In this document: in pieces, positions 43,088 to 51,827 of the stretch
Layout: each line of letters begins with the position of its first letter
How positions within the stretch are numbered: position 1 is the first letter of the stretch
From: Rhizobiales bacterium GAS188
GTDB lineage: Bacteria > Pseudomonadota > Alphaproteobacteria > Rhizobiales > Beijerinckiaceae
Assembly (NCBI GenBank): GCA_900104855.1
Contig: FNSS01000001.1
Span: 62,001 to 126,000 of the forward strand
Direction of reading: 5' to 3'
DNA length: 64,000 nucleotides
Notes under the pieces: generated by a model
What the model was told of the DNA's origin: nothing
Databases searched by the model: none
The model's input: only the letters and a program-made list of their open reading frames with translations
Translations under genes and position numbers: made by a program

Positions 43088-44755
43088 ATGCCGTATCTTG
43101 AAGGTAAGCGCGCATTCCTCGAGCTCTGCGCGCAGGAAGGCATCGAGTTCATCTTCGGCAATCCCGGCACCACGGAGCTCGCGCTGATGGATGCGCTGGC
43201 GACCGAGGAGCGCATCCGCTACGTGCTGGGGCTGCAGGAAGCGGCGGTGATGGGCATTGCCGACGGCTATGGGCAAGCTTCGGGACGTCTCGCCGCCGTC
43301 AACCTGCATGCGGCGCCGGGCCTCGGCAATGCGCTCGGCATGCTCCACAACGCCAAGAAGGCGGGGACGCCGCTCCTCGTCACCGCCGGCCAGCAGAATC
43401 TCGAATTCGCCCTGACCGAGCCCTTGCTGTGGGACGATCTCGCCAGCATGGCACGCCCGCTCGTCAAATGGTCGGCGGAGGTGACCTCGCTGCAAGACCT
43501 GCCGCGCGCCCTGCATCGCGCCGCGAAGACGGCCCTCGCCCCGCCGACCGGGCCGGTGTTCCTGTCGATCCCCGGCAATATCCTGACCGATGCGGCGGAT
43601 ATCGACCTGATGGCCCCGAGCCGGGTCGCTCCGGGCTTGCGCGGCGATGCGAGCGCGATCGAGAGGGCGGCCGCCCTACTCGCCGCGAGCGAGGCGCCGA
43701 TGATCTTCGCGGGCGATGCCGTGGCGCAGAGACGGGCCCACGCTTGCGCGATCCGGCTGGCCGAGCTGATCGGCGCGCCCGTCTACGCCGAAAGCCTGCC
43801 GAGCACGGCGTCGTTCCCGAGCTCGCACCCGCTATTTGCAGGCACGATCGAACGCCTGGCGCCCGCGGCGCGTGCGGTGCTCGACCCGCATGATCTCATC
43901 CTCTCGATCGGCGGCGATCTCTTCACCCAGTCGATGGCGACCGGGATGGAGCCGATCCCGCCGCAAATTCCGATCATCCATATCGACCTCGACCCGTGGC
44001 AGCTCGCCAAGAACTATCCTGTCGAGGTGGCGATCCTGGGCGACCCCGCCGCGGTGTTGCCCGAGCTCGTGCAGGCAACCGAGAAGAAACTCGTCGGAGC
44101 CGCGTCAGGCCGGGCCGAGCGCCGACGCGAAGCCGTGATCGCGGCGCTGGCCGGCAAGCGCGCCGATCTGCTCGTGAAGGTGAAGCGCGAACGCGACGCG
44201 AAGCCCCTTCGCCCCTTGCCGCTGCTGCATGCCCTGGGCGAGGCCCTGCCCGGCAATGCGGTCGTGATCGAGGAGGCTTTGTCCTCCGCGCCGCGCCTGC
44301 GCGAGCTCATCCGCAGCGATGATCCGCAGAGCTTCTTCGGCATGCGCGGCGGCGGCATAGGCTGGGGATTTGCCGCCACGGTCGGCGTCAAGCTCGCTTT
44401 GCCCGAGCGTCCGGTCGTTGCGATCACCGGCGACGGCTCAGCCCTCTACACCATCCAGGCGCTGTGGACGGCGGCCCATGAAAAACTGTCGACCGTCTTC
44501 GTCATCCTCAACAACCGCTCCTACCGGATCTTGAAGCAACGCACCAAGGCGATGCGGGGCTATGCGGCGCAGACCGGCAACTTCGTCGCCATGGATCTGC
44601 GCGACCCGCCTGTGGACTTCGTGAAGCTCGCCGAATCCTTCGGAGCACGGGCCGTCGCGGCCGAAACGATCGACGAGGTGCTCGCGGCCGTCGCGGATGG
44701 CTTCGCCCATGCCGGTCCGACGCTGATCGACGTCGCCATCGACCCTGAGCTGTAG
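43088..44755 (+). CDS. ThDP-dependent enzyme, benzoylformate decarboxylase/acetolactate synthase-like
   Basis: 555 aa. FIFGNPGTTELALMDAL, VLGLQEAAVMGIADGYGQASG and VNLHAAPGLGNALGMLHNAKKAG are shared with benzoylformate decarboxylases, as is the ThDP motif AITGDGSALYTIQALWTAAHEKLSTVFVILNN. But the Ser of the active site is Thr (NPGTTE) and the second His is missing (SIGGDLFTQSM). It is therefore probably a related 2-oxo acid decarboxylase or carboligase with another substrate. The ATG at 43088 starts at the homologous region; an upstream frame overlaps the SDR gene and is rejected. Confidence 0.9.
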   Translation: MPYLEGKRAFLELCAQEGIEFIFGNPGTTELALMDALATEERIRYVLGLQEAAVMGIADGYGQASGRLAAVNLHAAPGLGNALGMLHNAKKAGTPLLVTAGQQNLEFALTEPLLWDDLASMARPLVKWSAEVTSLQDLPRALHRAAKTALAPPTGPVFLSIPGNILTDAADIDLMAPSRVAPGLRGDASAIERAAALLAASEAPMIFAGDAVAQRRAHACAIRLAELIGAPVYAESLPSTASFPSSHPLFAGTIERLAPAARAVLDPHDLILSIGGDLFTQSMATGMEPIPPQIPIIHIDLDPWQLAKNYPVEVAILGDPAAVLPELVQATEKKLVGAASGRAERRREAVIAALAGKRADLLVKVKRERDAKPLRPLPLLHALGEALPGNAVVIEEALSSAPRLRELIRSDDPQSFFGMRGGGIGWGFAATVGVKLALPERPVVAITGDGSALYTIQALWTAAHEKLSTVFVILNNRSYRILKQRTKAMRGYAAQTGNFVAMDLRDPPVDFVKLAESFGARAVAAETIDEVLAAVADGFAHAGPTLIDVAIDPEL

Positions 44756-44757
44756 AA

Positions 44758-45696
44758 ATGACGAAGAACGGGATTGTGCGGTTTCTGGCATGTGCCGCGG
44801 CTCTGGCCGCCGCGCCCGGCGCTTACGCGTCCGCCATCAAGCATGTCATCGTGATCGCGATGGAAAACCACGATGCAGATGAGATCTACGGACAGCCGGC
44901 GAATGCGCCTTATATCAACACTGCGCTTCTCCCGAAATTCGCCCGCGCAATGAACTTCGACGACGAGCTCGCCCGACAAGTCCCGAGCGAGCCGCATTAC
45001 GTCTGGATGGAGGCCGGCACCAATGCCTTTACGGACCACATATTCACGAATGACGACGATCCGTCGAGCATGAACAGCACGGCCAGCGCCGCGCATCTGG
45101 TGACACAGATCAAGCACTCGAGGAGCCTCACCTGGATGACCTATCAGGAGGGGCAGAGCGGGACGACAGGCTCATGTCCAATCGTCAGCAGCGGGTTCTA
45201 CGCCGCCAAGCACAATCCGTTCGTGTTTTTCAAGGACGTCTCCGGCGCCCCGCCATCGCAAGCCAATGCCTATTGCGCAGCACACAGCAAACCTTACAGT
45301 TCTTTCGCTGCGGACCTCGCGGCGAACCAGATTGCAAATTACGTCTTCATCACGCCGAACCTGTGCCACGACATGCATGGGGCGCTCAATTGCGGTTTCG
45401 GAAATTTGATCAAGTCCGGGGATGACTGGCTGAAGGCCGAGCTGCCCGCCATGATCCAATGGGCCAGCCGAAATTCCGGCGTCATCTTCATCACCTGGGA
45501 CGAAGGCGATGCCACCGGGAGAATGCCTTTCCTGGCGATTGGCCCAGGGGTCAAGGCGCACTATGCAGGCAAAGTCTCCTACGATCACGGCTCGATCACG
45601 AAATCGGTGGAGAAGATCTTCAACTTGCCGGTTCTGCCCACGCTGGTCGGCAAGAACGATTTGTCCGACCTGTTCAGACCCGGGCAATTCCCATGA
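44758..45696 (+). CDS. Secreted phosphoesterase (AcpA/PLC-like alkaline phosphatase superfamily)
   Basis: 312 aa. A signal peptide (MTKNGIVRFLACAAALAAAPGAYAS) leads into IKHVIVIAMENHDADEIYG, the metal-binding opening of bacterial acid phosphatase/phospholipase C-type phosphoesterases. Further ligands in TPNLCHDMHG, FITWDEGDATG and SYDHGSITKSVE. The ATG is two bases behind the ThDP enzyme stop. It should hydrolyse a phosphomonoester in the periplasm; specificity is open. The 261 bp to the next gene (45697-45957) show nothing clear. Confidence 0.88.
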   Translation: MTKNGIVRFLACAAALAAAPGAYASAIKHVIVIAMENHDADEIYGQPANAPYINTALLPKFARAMNFDDELARQVPSEPHYVWMEAGTNAFTDHIFTNDDDPSSMNSTASAAHLVTQIKHSRSLTWMTYQEGQSGTTGSCPIVSSGFYAAKHNPFVFFKDVSGAPPSQANAYCAAHSKPYSSFAADLAANQIANYVFITPNLCHDMHGALNCGFGNLIKSGDDWLKAELPAMIQWASRNSGVIFITWDEGDATGRMPFLAIGPGVKAHYAGKVSYDHGSITKSVEKIFNLPVLPTLVGKNDLSDLFRPGQFP

Positions 45697-45957
45697 GCTC
45701 GGCTGGTTACCCCGGCACGTAGCGCTTCCGTCGCGCTACAGAGCTTGGTCGTTGACCTCCCCTGCCGCCGGTTTCTCCCAGTGCACCAGCACATGCCAAA
45801 TCTGCTATAGCGGTTCGAGCCTGTGGCGCGACCTGTTCGGCACGCACGCGCACATGATTGATTGCGTTAGCCTGGGCGACAGACAGCGTGCTCAACGCCG
45901 TACGGTCCGATCCCATGTTCCAATCCGGTCCGGCTCGTCGCCGCGGTGAACGCGGCA

Positions 45958-47118
45958 TCATGCCGGAGCGGTGACCAGCCCGGCAATCGAAGTGAGTTGC
46001 TTCGACAGCTCGCTCACGGCAGCCGCCTCACGCTGTATGCTGCCGAGCACGCCGTTTTCCGGAATGCGATAGAGCTTTGCCGGCCAATTCATGCGGAGAA
46101 ACCCGTTGACTTCCAAGATCACCGCTTCGTAGCGCCGCAACATCGGCATGGCACTCCGCAGCTTTTCCACGAGGCCCTCCTTGAGAGGCGCGACGGTGTC
46201 CAGCAGCAATGGCGAAAAGGCCGCGAGCACCCGCGCATTGCGGTAGAGCTCGATCTCTTGCGGAGCGAGCTCTAAGCGGAAACGCGCGTCGATGTCGGCG
46301 CAGAACCGTTGCAGCTCGCGTCGAAGTTCGCCGACTTCATGATCGCTCTTGCCCGTCCACTGCGAGAAATATCGGGCGCATTCCGCCACTACCTTCTCGC
46401 AGGTTCTGTGGTTGCGGCCAATTCTCTCTTCTTGCAGATGGAAGTCCTGAAGCAATTCGCGCAGATTTTCCGGCAACTCCTTGCGTCGATCGGTGAACGC
46501 ATATTTTCGAAGGTCCACCGCCCCGTCGGCGCGGCTCCTCTCACGCGACTTGCGGATCTCATCGATGGCGCGCGGCAGATGCTCGCGAAGCAACTTCGTA
46601 AACTCCTCTATGCCGGTATAGGGGAAATGCAGCCCGCCGGCCGCCCAGAAGCAAGAGCGAAGCGTGTTCACTCGAGCAAGTTGGATCGGGTCGATCCGGC
46701 TCGGAGCCTGTGGCGCGTCCGAGGTATACAGCATGATGAAGTGGTTTTGCCCCACTGAGGTGAGCAAGGTGTAGACCAGTTCTTCGGCGGTGCCGGAGAG
46801 GAAATACTTGGTGGGAGTGCCGAGCCTCGTCCAAAGGATAGCGATAACGATGTCAAACCCGAACCATCCGTCCCGGTCGTCGGTGGCCGTCTGCCAACTG
46901 ACGACGTGCTGAGCATAACTACCGACATTGGGGACGACTTCGTCCTCCCACAGGAAGGGCTCGATCGGCGTGCCGTGCTCACGCGCAGCGCGGCGTTTCC
47001 ACTCGCTGATGACATCGCTGCATATCCGGCGTTCCTCATGGACATCGCCCGGCGAGCACACGAAAATTCTGATCGGCTGCACAGCCGTCGATTTCGCGAT
47101 GCCGGAAGGAGTGCCCAT
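45958..47118 (-). CDS. DUF4062 (TIR-like fold) domain protein
   Basis: 386 aa, no signal peptide. The N-terminal 115 residues match DUF4062: IRIFVCSPGDVHEERRICSDVI, then FGFDIVIAILWTRLGTPT and SGTAEELVYTL. The remaining 270 residues are helical and unrecognised; GIEEFTKLLREHLPRAIDEIRKSRER looks like the regulatory arm seen in such proteins. DUF4062 is found on sensor or effector proteins of STAND-type defence modules. It lies 26 bp behind a small coiled-coil gene on the same strand; the two may be co-transcribed. Confidence 0.8.
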   Translation of the reverse strand: MGTPSGIAKSTAVQPIRIFVCSPGDVHEERRICSDVISEWKRRAAREHGTPIEPFLWEDEVVPNVGSYAQHVVSWQTATDDRDGWFGFDIVIAILWTRLGTPTKYFLSGTAEELVYTLLTSVGQNHFIMLYTSDAPQAPSRIDPIQLARVNTLRSCFWAAGGLHFPYTGIEEFTKLLREHLPRAIDEIRKSRERSRADGAVDLRKYAFTDRRKELPENLRELLQDFHLQEERIGRNHRTCEKVVAECARYFSQWTGKSDHEVGELRRELQRFCADIDARFRLELAPQEIELYRNARVLAAFSPLLLDTVAPLKEGLVEKLRSAMPMLRRYEAVILEVNGFLRMNWPAKLYRIPENGVLGSIQREAAAVSELSKQLTSIAGLVTAPA

Positions 47119-47144
47119 TATTCTATCCAGCGTGCCAGCTCAGG

Positions 47145-47591
47145 TTACCGCTTCGGTTCTGCTGTGCCCGGCGACTGCGAATGTGCATTGTCCGCTTGGC
47201 GCGCCTTGCCTTCCCCGACACCCATATTGGCGGCCGCGTTCATGAGCCCGTCGGAACCCAAGCGCGCGATGCGGTCCCCAACGATTGCCGCTTCATGCGC
47301 CATCTTCGCCATCATTTCCATGTAGTCGCCGGCGTTCTCGCGCGCGATCTTGCCGATCCTGTCTCTCTGAGCCTCGGTGCCCCCTTCCTCCTGCACGGAG
47401 CTGAGCCTCTCAGCGGCCCTGGCGAAGAAATCCTGGTGCATCTGCGTCCATTGGGAGATCAGATGTTGCCCGCCGAAGAACATGTTGCTCATCTGCTGCA
47501 ACGCCGCTCTCTGGCGGTCGATGATCTGAGCGGATTCGGCTTCGGTTTCCCGACCCCATGCAGAGCTTCGCGGCGGCATCTCATCCGGCAT
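47145..47591 (-). CDS. Phasin-like coiled-coil protein
   Basis: 148 aa, mostly amphipathic helix (AQIIDRQRAALQQMSNMFFGG, HQDFFARAAERLSSVQEEGG, MMAKMAHEAAIVGDRIARLG). It resembles rhizobial phasin-type proteins, which coat polyhydroxyalkanoate granules, but the match is only pattern-level. GGGAG lies nine bases upstream of the ATG at 47591. It is immediately upstream of the DUF4062 gene on the same strand. Confidence 0.6.
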   Translation of the reverse strand: MPDEMPPRSSAWGRETEAESAQIIDRQRAALQQMSNMFFGGQHLISQWTQMHQDFFARAAERLSSVQEEGGTEAQRDRIGKIARENAGDYMEMMAKMAHEAAIVGDRIARLGSDGLMNAAANMGVGEGKARQADNAHSQSPGTAEPKR

Positions 47592-48143
47592 GTCCGTAAC
47601 TCCCAATCGAATATCGCGCTGCAGCATGAGGAAATTCACGCTGTCTTGTATGCGAAATCCCGCATCTCGATATGAGCTTGCTGGAGCTGGTCTGAGATTA
47701 CGCTTGGCCCCCAACAGCAACCGAAAACGGCCGTCGTCCTCGTCAGGAAATTTGGCATCTCCGCAGCTTTGCCGCAACTCTCATCTTGAGAGGCAGTGCG
47801 AATTCGACTCGGACACCTGCGAGCGGACGCGACGCGCCCTCGTCGACACCGCGTCGTTGTCGTCTTCGAGGCGATTTGAAAATACCCCTGTCGTTCCCGG
47901 CCGGGCAGCCATTACCGGTCGGCTCGCTGACCGCTATGGCTCGTCTCGGCGGGCATGACACGAGCAGCTACCAGCGATGCCCCATGTCTCGGCCACGCTC
48001 GGCCGGCCTCGGATTGACGCCTCATGGCGGATATGTCAGCATCGCTGACCTATTCCTACGGAGGGCAAGGCGGTATCGTCGCCCTCTATAAACATGAGGC
48101 AGCCGGGCGCCAGCCGCGCCACAGGGCGGCCGAGGAGGATGTC
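47592..48143. other. About 550 bp between divergent genes without a supported gene
   Basis: This gap lies between the phasin-like gene (leftward) and the oxidoreductase gene (rightward), so it contains two promoters. Frames crossing it have unusual amino-acid composition, and the one entering the oxidoreductase from 48024 lacks a good start. No RNA gene is seen. Confidence 0.5.
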
Positions 48144-51100
48144 GTGACTGAGCTCGATTTTCAGGTGAGCCTCGACGACAAATTCGACCTGACGAAATCG
48201 CATGTCTTCCTCAACGGCGTGCAGGCCGTGTTGCGCATGCTGCTGATGCAGAAGGAGCGCGACCGGCGGGCCGGCCTCAACACGGCGGGCTTCATCTCCG
48301 GCTATCGCGGCTCCCCGCTCGGCGGGCTCGATCTGCAGCTTGCCCGCTCGTCGAAGCTGCTCACGGCAAACGACATCGTCTTCAAGCCCGGCTTGAACGA
48401 GGAGCTCGCCGCGACCGCCTGCTGGGGCGCCCAGCAGGCCGAGATGCGCGGCGAAGGCCGCTATGACGGGGTGTTCTCGCTGTGGTACGGCAAAGGGCCG
48501 GGCGTCGACCGCTCGGGCGACGTTTTCCGCCACGCCAATCTCGCGGGCACTTCCCCGCATGGCGGCGCGCTCGCCCTGATGGGCGACGACCACACGGCCG
48601 AATCATCGACCACTGCGCATCAAAGCGAGTTCCATTTCGTCGATGTGATGATCCCGATCCTGCATCCGGCGGGCGTGCAGGAGATCATCGATTACGGCCT
48701 CTATGGCTATGCGATGAGCCGCTTCTGCGGCACCTGGGTCGGCCTCAAGCTCGTGAAGGACAATATCGAATCGACCGGCTCGGCCGACGGCTCGCTGGAA
48801 CGCGCCAAGATCATCATCCCGGACGATTTCGTGATGCCGCCGGGCGGGCTCTCGATCCGTCCGAACGACCCGATCCTCACCCAGGAAGAGCGCCTGCAGG
48901 AGCATAAGCGCGACGCCATGCTCGCCTTCGTGCGCGCCAACAAGCTCAACCGGGTCATCACCTCGGGCGGCCCGAACGCCAAGATCGGCATCATCACCAC
49001 CGGCAAGAGCTATCTCGACGTGCGCCAGGCCTTCGATGATCTCGGCATCGACGAGGTGCGCGCCAACGATCTCGGCATCCGCCTGTTCAAGGTGGGCTGC
49101 CCTTGGCCGCTCAGCCAGGCGGAGCTGCGCGAATTCGCGGCGGGCCTCGAGATGATCATCGTGGTCGAGGAGAAGCGCTCCCTCATCGAAGTGCAGGTGC
49201 GCGAGGAGCTCTACGGCACCGCCAACCAGCCGGTCTGCATCGGCAAGAAGGATGAGCGCGGCGATTGGCTGTTCCCGGTGAAGGGCGCGCTCGACCCCAA
49301 CGACATCGCGGTCGCGATCGGCGAGCGCGTGCTGCGCTATAGACGCAGCGACGAGATCGAGGCCAAGGTGGCGCGCCTGAGACAGGCCCAGGCCATGCTG
49401 GCGCAGACGCAGGACGCGGCCGTCCGCACCCCCTATTTCTGCTCGGGCTGCCCGCACAACTCCTCGACCAAGGTGCCCGAGGGCTCGCGCGCCTATGCGG
49501 GCATCGGCTGCCATTACATGGCGGCCTGGATGGACCGCAAGACCGAGGGCTCGACCCAGATGGGCGGCGAAGGCGCGAACTGGATCGGTGAAGCCCCGTT
49601 CTCCAGCCGCGACCATGTGTTCCAGAATCTCGGCGACGGCACCTACAACCATTCGGGCGTGCTGGCGCTGCGCTGGGCCGTCGATACCAAGACCAAGATC
49701 ACCTACAAGATCCTGTTCAACGACGCCGTCGCCATGACGGGCGGCCAGCGCCATGAGGGCGGGCTCAAGGTCGAGCAGATCGCCCAGCAGGTGCGCGCCG
49801 AGGGCGTCGAGCGCATCGCCGTCGTCTCGGACGAGCCGGGCAAATACGGCTCGGACATGCTGTGGCCGCCCGGCGCCAGCTTCCACCATCGCGACGATCT
49901 CGACACGGTGCAGCGCGAGCTGACCGCGGTGCCGGGCGTCAGCGTATTGATCTACGACCAGACCTGCGCGGCCGAGAAGCGGCGGCGCCGCAAGCGCGGC
50001 GAATATCCCGACCCCGATAAGCGCGTCATCATCAACGAGCTCGTCTGCGAAGGCTGCGGGGATTGCGGCGTCGCCTCGAACTGCGTCAGCGTGCAGCCGC
50101 TCGAGACGGAATTCGGCCGCAAGCGCAAGATCGACCAGTCGAATTGCAACAAGGATTTCTCCTGCGTCAACGGCTTCTGCCCCTCCTTCGTGACCGTCGA
50201 AGGAGCGCAGCCGAAGAAGGCGAAGCCGATGACGGCGGAAGGCGCGGACGCCGATACGGCCGGCATTCCCGAGCCGGTCCTGCCGCAAATTGAAAGCCAT
50301 ACCTTCTCGGTCATCGTCACCGGGGTCGGCGGCACGGGCGTGGTCACGGTCGGAGCCATTCTCGGCATGGCGGCCCATCTCGAGAACAAGGGCTGCGGCA
50401 TGATCGACATGGCCGGCCTCGCCCAGAAGGGCGGCGCCGTCTACAGCCATGTGCGTCTCGCCAATCGCCAGGAGGATATCCACGCCATCCGCGTCTCGGC
50501 GGGCGATGCCGATCTCGTGCTCGGCTGCGATCTCGTGGTCACCGGCACCAAGAAGGTGCTGGCTTCGGTGCGCACCGGCACCACACGGCTCGTGGTCAAC
50601 ACCGCCGAGGTGCTGCCGGGCGATTTCACGCGCAATGCCGATTATTCGCTGCCGGCGGCGCGCATCAAGCGCGCCATCCTCTCGGCCGCGGGCTCGGACC
50701 AGGTGAGCTTCATCGACGCCAGCGCCATCGCCACGACGCTGCTCGGCAACTCGATCGCCGCCAATATGTTCATGCTCGGCTTCGCCTATCAGCAGGGCGC
50801 GGTGCCGCTCGCGGGCGCGGCCATCGAACGCGCCATCGAGCTCAACGGCGAAGCGGTGAAGATGAATATCGCGGCCTTCCGCTGGGGACGCCGCGCCGCG
50901 CATGACCGCGCTGCAGTCGAGGGCATCGTGACGGCAGCCAGCGCTCCGCCGCAGGATCGACGCCTGTCGAGTTCGCTCGACGAGATGATCGCGCGCCGCG
51001 TCGAGTTCCTGGGCGACTACCAGAATGCAGCCTTAGGGGAGCGCTATCGCAAGCTCGTCGAGTCGGTGCGGGCCACCGAAACGCGGGCCGTCGCCAACGC

Positions 51101-51641
51101 GACCGCGCTCACCGAGGCGGTCGCCCGCTATTATTTCAAGCTGCTCGCCTACAAAGACGAATATGAGGTGGCGCGGCTCTACACCTCCGGCGCCTTCAAG
51201 AAGCAGGTGGAAGCCGCCTTCGACGGCGATAATCTGCACTACACCTTCCACCTCGCCCCGCCGATCCTCGGCCGCAAGGATCCGAACACCGGCCTGCCCA
51301 GGAAGACCAGCTTCGGCCCCTGGATGATGCGGGCCTTCGGCGTGCTGGCGAAGCTCAAAGGCCTGCGCGGCACGACCTTCGACCTGTTCGGCTACACCGC
51401 CGAACGCAAGACCGAGCGCCGGCTGATCGCCGATTACGAGGCGCTGCTCTCGGAAATCCTCGCCAATCTCGATGCCCGCAACCACCTCATCGCCGTGGCG
51501 CTGGCCTCGATACCCGAGAAGATCCGCGGCTTCGGCCACGTCAAGGCCCGCCATCTCACGGCGGCCAAGCGCGAGGAGGCCGATCTCCTCGCCAAATTCC
51601 GCTCGCCCGAGCCCGAAACGGCCTTGCGCGCCGCCGAATAG
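48144..51641 (+). CDS. Indolepyruvate:ferredoxin oxidoreductase-type fusion protein
   Basis: 1165 aa, alpha, beta and gamma domains in one chain. The N-terminal region is the pyrimidine/ThDP part (GFISGYRGSPLGGLDLQLA, GLNEELAATACWGAQQAEMRG, MGDDHTAESSTTAHQSEF). A Cys cluster CSGCPHNSS precedes GEGANWIGEAPF and LGDGTYNHSG (ThDP motif). CEGCGDCGVASNC and CNKDFSCVNGFCP bind Fe-S clusters. The C-terminal gamma domain starts GVGGTGVVTVGAILGMAAHLE. GTG at 48144 has GAGGAGG five bases upstream. It would oxidatively decarboxylate a 2-oxo acid (indolepyruvate or phenylpyruvate-like) to its acyl-CoA with reduced ferredoxin. Confidence 0.95.
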   Translation: MTELDFQVSLDDKFDLTKSHVFLNGVQAVLRMLLMQKERDRRAGLNTAGFISGYRGSPLGGLDLQLARSSKLLTANDIVFKPGLNEELAATACWGAQQAEMRGEGRYDGVFSLWYGKGPGVDRSGDVFRHANLAGTSPHGGALALMGDDHTAESSTTAHQSEFHFVDVMIPILHPAGVQEIIDYGLYGYAMSRFCGTWVGLKLVKDNIESTGSADGSLERAKIIIPDDFVMPPGGLSIRPNDPILTQEERLQEHKRDAMLAFVRANKLNRVITSGGPNAKIGIITTGKSYLDVRQAFDDLGIDEVRANDLGIRLFKVGCPWPLSQAELREFAAGLEMIIVVEEKRSLIEVQVREELYGTANQPVCIGKKDERGDWLFPVKGALDPNDIAVAIGERVLRYRRSDEIEAKVARLRQAQAMLAQTQDAAVRTPYFCSGCPHNSSTKVPEGSRAYAGIGCHYMAAWMDRKTEGSTQMGGEGANWIGEAPFSSRDHVFQNLGDGTYNHSGVLALRWAVDTKTKITYKILFNDAVAMTGGQRHEGGLKVEQIAQQVRAEGVERIAVVSDEPGKYGSDMLWPPGASFHHRDDLDTVQRELTAVPGVSVLIYDQTCAAEKRRRRKRGEYPDPDKRVIINELVCEGCGDCGVASNCVSVQPLETEFGRKRKIDQSNCNKDFSCVNGFCPSFVTVEGAQPKKAKPMTAEGADADTAGIPEPVLPQIESHTFSVIVTGVGGTGVVTVGAILGMAAHLENKGCGMIDMAGLAQKGGAVYSHVRLANRQEDIHAIRVSAGDADLVLGCDLVVTGTKKVLASVRTGTTRLVVNTAEVLPGDFTRNADYSLPAARIKRAILSAAGSDQVSFIDASAIATTLLGNSIAANMFMLGFAYQQGAVPLAGAAIERAIELNGEAVKMNIAAFRWGRRAAHDRAAVEGIVTAASAPPQDRRLSSSLDEMIARRVEFLGDYQNAALGERYRKLVESVRATETRAVANATALTEAVARYYFKLLAYKDEYEVARLYTSGAFKKQVEAAFDGDNLHYTFHLAPPILGRKDPNTGLPRKTSFGPWMMRAFGVLAKLKGLRGTTFDLFGYTAERKTERRLIADYEALLSEILANLDARNHLIAVALASIPEKIRGFGHVKARHLTAAKREEADLLAKFRSPEPETALRAAE

Positions 51642-51649
51642 GGCGTCAA

Positions 51650-51781
51650 CCCTCTCCCGCTTGCGGGAGAGGGTGGCGAGACGCAGTCGAGCCGGGTGAG
51701 GGACGCCGGTGAAGCGCTCAACCGCCCCTCATCCGCCTCGCAAGAGCTCGGCACCTTCTCCCGCAAGCGCGGGAGAAGGAA
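51650..51781. repeat. REP-like palindromic element, copy 3
   Basis: Begins with CCCTCTCCCGCTTGCGGGAGAGGG (perfect hairpin), continues with GGGTGAGGGACGCCGGTGAAGCG, then CCGCCCCTCATCCGCCTCG, CTCGGCACC and a closing hairpin CTTCTCCCGCAAGCGCGGGAGAAGG. The layout is the same as at 2657 and 37681. It lies between the oxidoreductase stop and the MBOAT start and could act as a terminator or mRNA stabiliser. Confidence 0.9.
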
Positions 51782-51827
51782 AGCCAGGGGTTGACTTGGC
51801 GGGCGGCGCCTGATTGCACGCCTGCCC

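Noticed and set aside
47145-47777. Longer start for the phasin-like gene
   Set aside because: The extra 62 residues lie in DNA without coding character, and the ATG at 47591 has a good ribosome-binding site.
48603-50903. 766-residue open frame on the minus strand across the oxidoreductase gene
   Set aside because: It is the antisense shadow of a well supported 1165-aa protein in high-GC DNA; its composition (runs of Asp, Glu, His, Arg) is typical of such frames and no family pattern is present.
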